This document shows, piece by piece, positions 36,557 to 46,206 of a DNA stretch of 64,000 bases. The notes beneath the pieces were generated by a model. That model was not told the origin of the DNA. It was given only the letters and a program-made list of their open reading frames with translations, and did no database searches. How positions within the stretch are numbered: the stretch's first letter is position 1; each line of letters begins with the position of its first letter. The DNA is from Tenebrio molitor (taxonomy: Eukaryota; Arthropoda; Insecta; Coleoptera; Tenebrionidae), in NCBI RefSeq assembly GCF_963966145.1, contig NC_091048.1:20646001-20710000 (forward strand). The letters are read 5' to 3'. The position numbers and the translations under genes are program-made.

Positions 36557-36893
36557 AAAATATTGTTTTGCATATCGTAATGAAAGTGGCACTTTTTTAC
36601 ACGCAAAATCGTAGTGAAAGTAGCACTTTTTTACACGAAAAATCGAAGTAAAAGTAGTACTTTTTTGCATCATTTTATTCCATTTCCTTGGAGATGATTG
36701 TCAAAGCATACCCATATTTTTTGTAATTTTTCCTAAATCCTTTTAGCTCAACTTTTTTCGAAATGCAAAAAAATAGTGTGTACAACACGTTATGAAAGTC
36801 TCTTTTTTTCACTTATTTGCTTGATTAACTCGGGCTACGCCCTCTTTAATCAATCTGCAAATTCGTGAAAAAAAGTATGACTTACATAACTAT
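36557..36893 (+). repeat. Dispersed repeat R, copy 1, ending in a palindrome
   Basis: Starts TGCATATCGTAATGAAAGTG with short internal tandem units (ACTTTTTTACACG..AATCG), then CTTGGAGATGATTGTCAAA, then AAAAATAGT and a palindrome (36779-36893) whose tip is AACTCGGGCTACGCCCTC. Copy 2, in the same orientation, is at 44817-45125. Confidence 0.75.
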
Positions 36894-37499
36894 TAAAACA
36901 TTTGAAAAGTAGCTTTCAATGAGTCTTAAGTCTATTTAAAATTTCAGGGTTCTAGCTTAAACCATTTTAGCAGGACGGAGCCGGTTCCATACATAATCGC
37001 AACCCTGTATATTTTGATTATCAGCATCGGAAGGAAACACATTTTTACTACAGTAGGGAATTGTAACAACAGTAAATTACTAGATATAAATCAGTATTAA
37101 TTATTCAATTAAATTCATTCAAAGATCACCTTTACATAATAAAAAGCCATGTTTTTCAACAATTGATTTGGTTACCTAGTATTTATTTACCTGCACTTTT
37201 ACATTATTTATATTTAAGTATCTGTTTTATAACATGTAAGAAGAAAAACCGTGAAAACGAAGAGCTTTCGGGAAAATGTTTATTGTCTGCATAAACGCAC
37301 ATAAACATTCTTCTTACATTCGCCATGAATCAGGATCATGTCTGTTTTCTCATCGTTCGAATACATTTTAATCGTCGTATTTTAACTTTTTCGTAAATGC
37401 CAGTTGTGACAAATAAAATAATTGGAAGCAAAGCTATCATGGATTCATAATTTCATTTTAAAACAATACGATATTTAAAATAGCCACGTTAACTTTGTA

Positions 37500-37550
37500 A
37501 ATGTATTGTGGGTTGCATTTTCAATTCCGCGGGGCTCATTATCTATACAT
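37500..37550. repeat. Partial arm of the 48903-49077 MITE
   Basis: ATGTATTGTGGGTTGCATTT then TCAATTCCGCGGGGCTCATT matches one arm of the element at 48903-49077 with few changes; the other arm is missing. It abuts the next element at 37561. Confidence 0.6.
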
Positions 37551-37560
37551 AATATATCGA

Positions 37561-39262
37561 GTGATTCAAAATGATTGTGGATAAGTATGGCAACTATGTA
37601 CGAAAATGTATGTGGCAATCGTGTGGGTGGGGTAGAGTTGGCATTTGTATGACATTTTTTTTATATCATTGCACGTTCACTTGACAATTTTCAAAATTGC
37701 GCGACTATGAACTACCAGAGAAATGTCACCTATATCCATGGATTTATTAGTACTGGATACGGCAATACCCTATAAACGTATGTCGACTTTGAAAAAACAT
37801 ATCACAGACTTCGGTACCTTCCCCCATTTCATTCTAACCTGTATTAAAATATGTTTCTCTCTGTTATTACAATACGTATGTCGTTCTGATGTTTCGCAAA
37901 TGTCAATTTTGAAGTTTGAAATTAATTCAAAAGTCTGAACCTGTGGTCTGAACTGTCATAAAATTTCCTGAATTCGTAAAATAGAATAATTGCAATAATG
38001 AAAACCTGCAGAATTTGTTCTACTCCTTATAGTTCTTCAAGACAAGACTTATCTTTTCACTGGTATGTACCTAAAATAGACGATTCTTTACAAATACCGA
38101 AGACCTGGGTGAAAAAATGATTTCAGTTTTCCAAAAGAAACCTTCTTAAGAAACAAATGGATATCAGTGTGGAAGAGACAATCAAAGTTGCAAACGATAC
38201 GGTTATTCTGATTAGAATGAATGTAAAAAACCATGCAAAATTTTAAAAAGGGTTTGTATAGGTATCTTCACAATACCTGAATTTTCATATCACACTTAAT
38301 GCCCCCTTTAATCTCAATTTCGCAGAAGAACATTGTAGTGGCAACAAAGGTAGAGCGTATAAAACTTAAATATTTAATTTCTCTTTTATAACTTACTTAC
38401 CTATTTTTAAAAATTGTTAGAAAATAAAACTACGGCTACAAAATCAGTAGATTCGAGATATAATGCAGATGTAACAGTAGAGCATTTTAGTAGCCCTCGA
38501 AAAACAAAACGACATGTAAATATGATCCAACATGTTGACGAGCAAAGGGAAATAGGTACACTACGAATGTAAGAAAACTGCGAAAGCTCTAAACAAAAAT
38601 AAGATAAGAAGTAAACTTAACAAAGTTGTATTATTTAATAATGAATAAATATAAAAATCTGTTACGACTAATATTTATTTTGGTGTTTTTTTGTAAGTTT
38701 CATGGATACTTGTGAGTTTGAATTTACGCACAAATTAAAGTTAAGTGGTTCACGAAAATATAGGTAGTTGTTGAAGGCAGACAACTCTCTTCACCTTTGT
38801 AGTCCAAACCTGGATTTCCTTTTGTGAAATCTTTACCAACAGCATTGTCAGCGTTTCACATTAGAGGGAAAAATACCTGGCTTTAGACGAATTAGTCATT
38901 CTTAATATGTTCAAGTTCCAAAAGAATAATAGTTGATAGAGTTAACGGTTCAAATACTCTCGAACTATGCAAACTTCAGAGAAACAGATTAGAAAAAAAA
39001 TGACACGAATGACAGGAGAGTAATAAATAATTTATAGATTGAGAATTTAAACCAATCAGAGTCGGGGGACTCGCTAAAGGATAGTGTTAATACCCAGATA
39101 ATGCGTTGAGAGCGACGGAAATAGATGGTACGTCTTGTTCAACTATGATGGCTGTACACCGTATCCAGTACTAATAAATCCATGCCTATATCCTATTCAC
39201 ACAGTTGCCACATAAATTTCCGTATATAGTTGCAATACTTATCCACAATCATTTTGAATCAC
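37561..39262. mobile_element. TIR element with THAP-domain remnant, about 1.7 kb
   Basis: The ends GTGATTCAAAATGATTGTGG and CCACAATCATTTTGAATCAC are perfect inverted repeats; after ATAAGTATGGCAACTAT they continue, and a second inverted block (GGATTTATTAGTACTGGATA) occurs at 37739 and 39161. Related ends are found at 1969-3598 and 62567-63632. It carries the THAP-like pseudogene at 37998-38575. Confidence 0.75.
37998..38575 (+). pseudogene. Degenerate THAP-domain protein (P-type transposase-like)
   Basis: Exon 37998-38062 (MKTCRICSTPYSSSRQDLSF then H) splices by GTATGT..TTTCAG to 38127 onwards. The join reads SFHCFPKETFLRNKWISVWK then RQSKLQ, fitting the THAP pattern C-x2-4-C...FH.FP......W. 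Further on, KRVCIGIFTIPEFSYHT resembles the C-terminal THAP block, with the zinc-binding His lost. At about 38420-38575 a Lys/Arg-rich frame (FSSPRKTKRHVNMIQHVDEQ) follows. Stops break the frame. THAP domains are DNA-binding domains of P-element transposases, which suits its location inside a TIR element. Confidence 0.6.
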
Positions 39263-39570
39263 CCAATATTAATACGTGAAGGAAAAGCTTTGTACCCCTT
39301 TTTAAGCAAATTGCGCGCACGGAGTAGTGTGAAATTTGGCATAGTTAAAGTTTATATGGAGAAGTGCAGAAAGATAAAAATGTATGTATAATATACAGGA
39401 TCCCCAAAAAAAAAAAAGACGAGTCCATAGCTCCCTTATTTATCGGAGGATTTTAATTATCTATACACTAAATTAAATGGTTATGAATAGACTACAAAAT
39501 GGCCTACAAAATTCACGTAAAGCCCCAAGGGCTTCAAGGGTAAACTGTAATAGTTATTTTCATATGAGTA

Positions 39571-39670
39571 GCGCTGTCAGATCACTTTTCATGTATGAGG
39601 CCGAAATCTGAAGCACGAGGCGTCAGCCAAGTGCTGCAAAACAGGCCGAATACCTGAAAACTGACAGCGC
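39571..39670. repeat. Quasi-palindrome, 100 bp
   Basis: Ten-base perfect ends GCGCTGTCAG / CTGACAGCGC, with inner GGCCGAAATCTGAAGCACGA pairing loosely with GTGCTGCAAAACAGGCCG. The tip contains GCACGAGGCGTCAGCC. It lies inside the interrupted element 39394-40200. Confidence 0.65.
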
Positions 39671-39833
39671 ACGAATATTGAATAACATTTTTCGTGTTCG
39701 TTTAGGCAAAATCTTAAAAAACATCAATTTATTTTACATTTTGAGGTTATCTTTGACAGATGTCATGTTAGGTATATAACCGGGAAAGTTTATATATTTA
39801 GTTATATGTATATGTACCACTTTCCTGGTTATG

Positions 39834-40046
39834 TACGGTCGGTGGACAAATAAAACTGGGACACTTAAAATTTAATCTGTGTAAATCAGACTATTGAATT
39901 GTCAATATATTTGTCAGTGTATATACAATATGTCATATCAAAGTTAACCTATTTGTGATAAAGCCGTAATTAAACGATGCAAATTTGTAAATTTTGACTT
40001 ATGTGATTGTCATTTTTGTCCCAGTTTTATTTGTCCATCGACTGTA
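39834..40046. mobile_element. MITE family A, copy 1 (213 bp)
   Basis: Ends TACGGTCGGTGGACAAATAA then AACTGGGAC, and the complement GTCCCAGTTTTATTTGTCCA then TCGACTGTA; TA at both edges. A second copy of the same length and about 95% similar by eye is at 54779-54991. Non-coding; Tc1/mariner-type by its TA duplication. Confidence 0.85.
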
Positions 40047-40156
40047 TCTCAGGAAACGAGCACGAAATAATTTTTTTTTAAATGCGAACACATACTTTTT
40101 TTGTAATTCTGATAGAGATTTTTATTCTGAAAACAACAATGTATGACATTATTGTA

Positions 40157-40560
40157 TTACCTCAAATAAGAAAAAAAATAAAAAAAAAACAACACTACAT
40201 AACAAATGACGAATAATAACAAATGGCTGGTTGAAGAAAAAGTAGAAGAAGTTGATAGGTTATTATCGATATGATACTTATCTACGTGAATTTTCAATTT
40301 GTTATTATCCTTAAAAGATTTTCCAGGACATACAGTACAAGGTAATTTTTGAGATCCACTAGAATGACTATTTTGAGATCCGAATTGCTTCTCATAATCC
40401 ATGAAGTAGATGGAGTGTTATTAATTGCTTCATTTTTCCTTCTTGTGTTTTTATTTTTTGAGGAAAATGATTTACACAAAAACGATTGGCCCATTAGTCC
40501 ATGAATTCTTGTCCTATGAATTTTAAGGCCCTTTTCGTTTTGAAAATCCCTCTTGCAGTC
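40157..40560 (-). pseudogene. C2H2 zinc-finger fragments, probably from a LINE
   Basis: Two minus-strand C2H2 fingers in different frames: YDCKRDFQNEKGLKIHRTRI then HG (about 40495-40560) and LPCTVCPGKSFKDNNKLKIH then VDKYH (about 40270-40345). Fingers of the type 'F....GL.IH....H' are common at the N-terminus of arthropod non-LTR retrotransposon proteins. A host zinc-finger pseudogene is the alternative. Frames are broken and no reverse transcriptase is attached. Confidence 0.45.
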
Positions 40561-40587
40561 ATAAAATATAAATAAAAGTCATATAAT

Positions 40588-41455
40588 TTTTTTTTATTAT
40601 ACCTGAATCATATAATCCCTGTTTTTGACACTAAAATGCGTGCGAAAAAGGGCCTTTAAAATACTAAAGCTTTAAGGGTTGCTTCTTAGGTAACAAATTC
40701 ACCTGCATTTTGAACAATAATAAATAGACATTTATACACAATTTAAGATAGCAACGAAACAACAACAATTGACCATTTCTATATCAACGATTAATGACAC
40801 AGATTACTTCGGAAAAGGTATTTCAATTTACTTTTTTTGTTATAATATTCAGATTGTAGTGCAGGTATAATAAAAAATTGCGTATGATACACGTTTATAA
40901 AGGCCTTTAAAAAAGCACTTGCGACGTTAAAAGCACTCCGCTACGCGTCGTGCTCTTAAACTCGTCGCGCGTGCTTTAAAGGCTTTCTTATAAACTTGTA
41001 TCATAATATGCTATTTTAGAATCTGCGTCTCTAATAGGTCTATTATTGTATTCAATTTGGAGTCGTTTAATAGATCTCTAAGAAATTTTTTATCAATATT
41101 TCATTGTATTATTGTCATTTACACCAAAAAACTTCCAAAATTAATGTTCAAACTCTACTTTTTAACATATGTTGCAGATGTAGTTGCATCCGTTACCTTG
41201 AATTACCAATTAATACAAAATTCCCTAGAATTTGAAAGTTTAATTTTTTTATTTAAAAATTAAAACAAGGGTGCAAATTCTAAAAAATAACATAAGAAAC
41301 TCGTTTTATAAGGGCATTGGCGTACTCGTCCCATACAAAACTCCCCTACGGGTCGTTTTCTACACTTGGGACTCGTTCTTTAATATACTATTTTCGCACG
41401 CATTTTAGTGTTAAAAACAGGGATTATGATTCAGGTATAATAAAAAAGATGTTTT
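40588..41455. repeat. Inverted duplications around 41 kb
   Basis: 40588-40645 recurs inverted at about 41396-41455 (GCACGCATTTTAGTGT, AAAACAGGGATTATGATTCA, GGTATAATAAAAAA). Separately, 41022-41397 is the inverted copy of 36128-36560 (for example GATGTAGTTGCATCCGTTAC, TTGAATTACCAATTAATACA). A quasi-palindrome (40880-41011) lies between. Confidence 0.65.
40880..41011. repeat. Quasi-palindrome with CG-rich tip, 132 bp
   Basis: GCGTATGATACACGTTTATA and AAGGCCTTTAAAAAAGCAC pair with GTGCTTTAAAGGCTTTCTTA then TAAACTTGTATCATAATATG. The tip is CACTCCGCTACGCGTCGTGC. TGCTATTTTAGAA follows on the right. Confidence 0.75.
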
Positions 41456-41487
41456 ATTACTTTTTCATGTTAATTATTTTATTATCG

Positions 41488-41596
41488 CTTTTCCAATTTC
41501 CGGGGATCTAGATTAGATTTAGAGAAATAAACGAAGTAAGTAGCTTTTTCCATTTCCGGGGATCTAGATAAGATTTAGAGAAATAAACGAAGTAAA
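41488..41596 (+). repeat. Two tandem 56-bp units upstream of protease homologue 2
   Basis: TTTCCGGGGATCTAGATTAG then ATTTAGAGAAATAAACGAAG recurs 56 bases later with only a few changes. The pair ends about 150 bases before the start codon of the next gene, so it could be a duplicated regulatory site or simple slippage. Confidence 0.8.
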
Positions 41597-41749
41597 TAAA
41601 TATATCTTATAATACAGCAGCTTTAGATAATTCACCACTAACGTCACCTGCAATAATTATTGCATCTGCAATAAAAACATTACCAAAGAATAACTTTTAT
41701 CGAGAGTAGCTTCATAAACACTTGTATACTTTCTAAATTAGTAGGAAAA

Positions 41750-42804
41750 ATGAAAGTTTTCTTGGTAATATTTTTCTGGGTTTCTTCGGCGTGTTCGATG
41801 ATACCCGTTGAAAAAATTCCAACAAGAGGTGAAACACGATAACAATTAGTTGATTCGATCTACGTAATTTTTGTTGTAGAATCACGAATAATCGGTGGAA
41901 GTAACGCAAGAGCTGGTCAGTTCCCTTGGCAAGCTTTTATCATCTTGGACAATCCGACCGGTAGATATTTTTGTGGAGGAGCTCTCATCACCAACGAGTG
42001 GGTTTTAACAGCAGCTCATTGCGTATATGGGTAAGTTTAATAATCATCGTTCATTGTCATATCAATTTAAACATTACAATTTAAGAGTAACACTGTTTAC
42101 CATTCACTTGGGATCAACTACTATACTCACTGGAGATGAAAACCGCATAATTTTATCAACTGCCACCTACACGGTTCACCCACAATACAACCAAAACACT
42201 CTGGAAAATGATGTTGGTCTCATCAAGCTCCACATGCCTATCACATTCACAGGTACTACACTTTCATTAACTTAACAAACTGTTCATTTTCTTCTGAAAT
42301 CAATAGATTACATCCAGCCCATTGCTATTGCAAGTACGGGACAAACTGTCGAAGGAAGTGTCGTAACAGCGGCGGGTTGGGGTCAAACGAGTGACAGTAA
42401 GTTTTAAAGTAATCTAGATGTCTCAGAACATGTCTTAAGCTATATTTAGGTGCTGCCGGTATCAATAATAATCTACAGTACGTCGAGTTGTCCATCATTT
42501 CTAACGCTGAGTGTCAGATAACCTACGGTAGCCAAATTAAAGCTGGGATGGTCTGCGCCGTGGGAAATTTCAACGAAGGCATCTGCATTGTAAGCTAATA
42601 TTCAAAGATGTGTCTTTTTAAACTAAACTAAACTTATCAAAGGGTGACACTGGAAGTGCTTTGGTACTACCCGGAGGGGAACCGGTCCATGTGGGAATTG
42701 CTAGTTTCATGAGCCAGAGCGGATGCGAAAGTACAGATCCAACAGGATACACAAGAACCGATATTTATCACAGTTGGATCTCAAATGTAACATCGGCTCC
42801 ATAA
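41750..42804 (+). CDS. Secreted serine protease homologue 2 (Thr195, altered GDTGSA motif)
   Basis: Second paralogue, 262 residues from six exons: 41750-41828, 41880-42030, 42086-42252, 42307-42396, 42450-42589 and 42643-42804. Signal peptide MKVFLVIFFWVSSACS, activation site SR/IIGG. His73 and Asp119 are kept; Thr212 replaces the serine. The normally invariant GDSGGP is GDTGSA, so the residues after the nucleophile have changed too. The rest is very close to homologue 1 (for example SNAECQITYG, VCAVGNFNEGIC, TGYTRTDIYH). AATAAA motifs lie 35-50 bases after the stop. Changes around the nucleophile make loss of catalysis more likely here than in homologues 1 and 3. Confidence 0.9.
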
Positions 42805-43699
42805 ATACATGTGTACATAAACCGTTGTAAATCAGTACCAACAAAAATAAAAATAATTTCCTTTGAAAACTTTGCTTTGATCGCTAACGCTCCACTTCGT
42901 GGGTGTTGGTAGAATGCCATTTCAGTTTCTGTTATAAATTCAGTAACACTAAAATGTTTCATTTTATGAGAAATATCAAAATGGGTCTTACAAAATTGAT
43001 TCAATCAAATTTTGTTTTTAAATACAGTGTTGTTTGTATTATACAAATGTTCAAAACATGTTTTTCTACTCCTATTGTATTAATACTGTAATTATTAAAG
43101 TGTTTTTCATTAAATAACAGGGTTCACCACCCACGGCCCGTTGAATAATAACTTCAAAACTCACTGGAAATATCATAGCAACTAGTTTATGAAATCTAAT
43201 CGCAAATTTTAATCCAAGGGTTAAAGTATGCAAAGTAATAATTTTAAAACATTAGTTTCAGTTTGTTTAATTATGAAACTTATTTATCAATTTCTCTTCA
43301 TAGTCGTAGAAAAATGATAGTAGTCTACTCGCGGATAATGGCTATTACGCACTCGGATGAATTATGCTACTCGCCTTCGGCTCGTGACACAAAATCATCC
43401 TCACGAGTAATAGTCATCAACATCCGCTCATTGAATAATATACCTACTATTAATTTACAGTTAATTCATAGAGCTAAAGTAAATTACCACAATAATCTGC
43501 TGGTTGTAATTCTAATCTTTGTTATTGACTTTTACAACGGAAAATTATCCGAAAAAATAATTATTAATTTAATCCAAATTTCGTAATCTTTTCAATAAAG
43601 ATAAAATGAAATAAATACATACTTACTAGGATTTTCTTCGCAGTGTAAATGTTTGATTTTAATATTCCACTTGTTGGCCTTAGAGTGAAACCATCTAAA
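42805..43699. other. Intergenic, with a quasi-palindrome at 43315-43450
   Basis: The palindrome: left AGTCGTAGAAAAATGATAGT, GCGGATAATGGCTATTACGC; right ACGAGTAATAGTCATCAACA then TCCGCTC and AATATACCTACTATT. Tip CTACTCGCCTTCGGCTCGTG. The border repeats the GTCGTAGAAAAA..ATAGTA pattern. The rest is AT-rich and holds 3' and 5' flanks of the neighbouring genes. Confidence 0.6.
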
Positions 43700-44781
43700 A
43701 TGAGTACCTTTATCACCATTTTCTCTTTGTGTGTAACATTATTTGTTGTTTCAACACATTCTGCTCACGCTATTGGTAAGTTCACACTAACACATTTTTT
43801 CTTTATTAAATTTTCACCTCAGGAAGTCGCATAATCGGTGGAGAAGTAGCTAGAGCGGCGGAATTTCCTTGGCAGGTTGCCATATATGTGGACACAGTTG
43901 ATGGAAAGTTTTTTTGCGGAGGATCTTTGCTCAACAGAGAATGGATTTTGACAGCTGCACATTGCTTGTACAAGTAAGTTTGTACATGGGCAACTGTACA
44001 AAACTTACATTTTCTATTTTCTTCGAAAAAGTGGACGACTTTATACGATCCAGTTAGGATCAACCACCTTACAATCGGGAGATGCAAATCGCGTGGTTGT
44101 TGCCACTTCGACTGCAGTTATTTTTCCAAACTTTGATCCAGAAACTTTGGAACATGACATCGGTCTCATTAAACTCCACATGGAAATTACTCTAACTGGT
44201 ACAAAAGAGTTAAAAAAAAAGGCCAATTTATACACGAACTCGTTCAATTTTTGCAGACTATATACAACCAATTACTCTGGCCGAAGTAGGTGATACAGTT
44301 GAAGGGATGCCCGCCATTGCCGTAGGATGGGGACAAATCAGTGATTGTAAATTTACCGTTCGATTAAGTAGGTACATCAAAAATTTATTCGAATTAATTT
44401 TTTAGCACTTAGTGGATTAGCCAACGATCTTCACTACGTGACAATGGTCGTAATATCGAATGCAGAATGCAGGCTGACTTATGGCGACCAAGTTAAGAGC
44501 ACCATGTTCTGCACTGTTGGCAATTACAACGAAGGAATTTGCACTGTACGTTTTTAAATATTCTTCACCCAAATCACTTTAAACCAATTACTCAAATTTT
44601 GATTTATTTTTAGGGTGATACTGGAGGACCCTTGGTAATAGCAAAAGGCATAAACAGCTATGTACAAATTGGTGTCGCTGGTTTCTTTAGTAGCCAAGGA
44701 TGTGAATCTATGCATCCTTCAGGATATATAAGAACAGATGTGTACAACGATTGGATCTGGAATACAACTCAATCACTTTAA
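43700..44781 (+). CDS. Secreted serine protease homologue 3 (Ser195 replaced by Thr)
   Basis: Third paralogue, 263 residues from six exons: 43700-43775, 43823-43973, 44032-44198, 44257-44346, 44406-44545 and 44614-44781. I chose the ATG giving the clean signal peptide MSTFITIFSLCVTLFVVSTH; an in-frame ATG at 43649 would add 17 residues ahead of it. Activation site SR/IIGG; His72 and Asp118 kept; motif GDTGGP with Thr211. Cysteines and EGIC are as in homologue 1. More diverged from 1 and 2 than those are from each other. AATAAA occurs about 15 bases after the stop (near 44799), and repeat R copy 2 begins 36 bases downstream. Confidence 0.9.
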
Positions 44782-44816
44782 ATATGTGTTTTGTGCAAAT
44801 AAAATTACGTAATACA

Positions 44817-45125
44817 TTTTTTTGCATATCGTAATGAAAGTGGCACTTTTTTACACGAGAAATCGTAGTGAAAGTAGTACTTTTTGTATCATTTTATTCC
44901 ATCTCCTTGGAGATGATTGTCAAAACATACCTTTTTTTTTGTAATTTTTCATAAATCCTTTTAGACCAAATTTCTCAACTTACATCGCTATGCAAAAAAA
45001 TAGTATGTACAACACGTTATGAAAATGTCTTTTTTTCACTTATTTGTTAATTAACTCGGGCTACACCCTCGTTAATCAATCTGCACATTCGTGAAAAAAA
45101 GTATGACTTTCATAACTAGTTGTAC
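44817..45125 (+). repeat. Dispersed repeat R, copy 2, ending in a palindrome
   Basis: Same order of blocks as 36557-36893: TGCATATCGTAATGAAAGTG, CTTGGAGATGATTGTCAAA, AAAAAATAGTATGTACAAC, then a palindrome (45003-45125) with tip ACTCGGGCTACACCCTCG. It begins 36 bases after the stop of homologue 3. The two R copies bracket homologues 2 and 3 in direct orientation. Confidence 0.75.
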
Positions 45126-45389
45126 AAATAACTATCTACTTATTGTACAAAATAAACTCTTTCCCCTTAAGAAATAATTAATTCTTGATGTGACAGTTCC
45201 GATTATTATCTTTAATTTAGATATGTGGGTATTAACAATCGGATTTAAAATATCCTGTCAGTAAGACCATAAAAATTCATTATATGATTATTTCCTTCAT
45301 GTGTTTAGCAACCAATTGCGTGACAAATATTGACCAATCAAAACGAGAAAACAAAAAATAACCCGATAAAATTTCTCTAAAATGCATAC

Positions 45390-45592
45390 TGTAACTAAAT
45401 GGCCCAAAGGGGCCGCTATCCAACGACCCATTCCCCATCGCCTGCCTTGATATCGCCATCTTGGTTGCGCTCTTTTTCGTCGGGGCTTTCCAAGAGACTA
45501 CCCGTGGCAGTCTTATAATCCAAAAATACCAACAAATTATCAAGTGTATTAGTTTTTTCAATAAACTCATTCAACTTGTTAAACTTGTTACA
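45390..45592 (+). repeat. 5' LTR, 203 bp
   Basis: Begins TGTAACTAAATGGCCC and ends AACTTGTTACA. Shares CGCCATCTTGGTTGCGCTCT and the AATAAACTCATTCAACTTGT 3' part with the other LTR; the latter holds a poly(A) signal. Confidence 0.88.
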
Positions 45593-45864
45593 CTGGCGCC
45601 CAACGTGGGGCTCGAACTGTGAAACGCGCGAGTTTTGTGAAAACCGTTTCGGAGAAGGCCGTCGTTCTCAAGCACCAGGTGGAATTGGTCCGAGCAGTCA
45701 CGCTTAGACGAAAAGAAGCTCTCCGGAAAAGTGAAAACTGCAGGTGGTCATTCGTCAGAAGAAAACCGTCGTCCTTGAGCGCTGAGAGAAGATGGCCTTG
45801 GGAGACGCGCACGATCAAAGGAGATAAGGGTTCTTGCACCTCGACCAAGAACGTTTTTTTGTGA

Positions 45865-46206
45865 ATGAGCAAAGAACTACACGGATACGGCTTGAGGCCA
45901 GGGACACAAAAAACAATCCCAGGAAACGCGACGTCAGGAAATTTCGTGATGAGTCCGGAACAATTCGAGAGACTATTGGCCAGTCTGAAGACCGGATCAA
46001 GCCCGACTCCAAGTGGAAATCTGGCTGACTGCAAAAGTAGCTTCGCAGGGGCCAAGGGAGAATCTGTTGCGGCTTTCATCGACGCCGTGACGATTTACAA
46101 AGACTGCGTCGGCGCCTCCGACCTGAACGTGTTGAAAGGGCTGGCGATGCTCTTGGACGGTGCGGCAGCCCCTCCCCCCTTCACGAGGTCCACCAGATGG
46201 ACATGA
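45865..46206 (+). pseudogene. Gypsy gag N-terminal fragment
   Basis: A 113-codon frame containing MSPEQFERLLASLKTG and ESVAAFIDAVTIYKDCVGAS, typical of the gag capsid start in a common insect Gypsy lineage. A deletion near 46165-46190 ends the homology and shifts the frame into the following gag-pol frame, so the capsid is incomplete. Confidence 0.65.

Larger units (their letters stand above)
35382..37009. mobile_element. TIR element, 1.63 kb, TA-CAGGGTTGCG ends
   Basis: Termini TACAGGGTTGCGATTATGTA and TACATAATCGCAACCCTGTA with TA at both edges; the inverted arms continue (GGAACCGGCTCCGTTCTGCT, then AAAATGGTTTA) for over 50 bp, and further inverted blocks recur near 35600 and 36060. It carries two quasi-palindromes and a segment (36128-36560) present in inverted orientation at 41022-41397. 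No transposase frame recognised. Confidence 0.75.
39394..40200. mobile_element. Interrupted copy of the 4824-5551 element
   Basis: The left arm at 39394-39550 (ATACAGGAT..., GACGAGTCCATAGCTCCCTT, AATTAAATGGTTATGAATAG) matches 4824-4980. The interior resumes at about 40080 (TTTGTAATTCTGATAGAGAT, AACAACAATGTATGACA). About 530 bases in between contain a palindrome and a MITE. The right arm is missing or replaced; the limit at 40200 is approximate. Confidence 0.6.
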
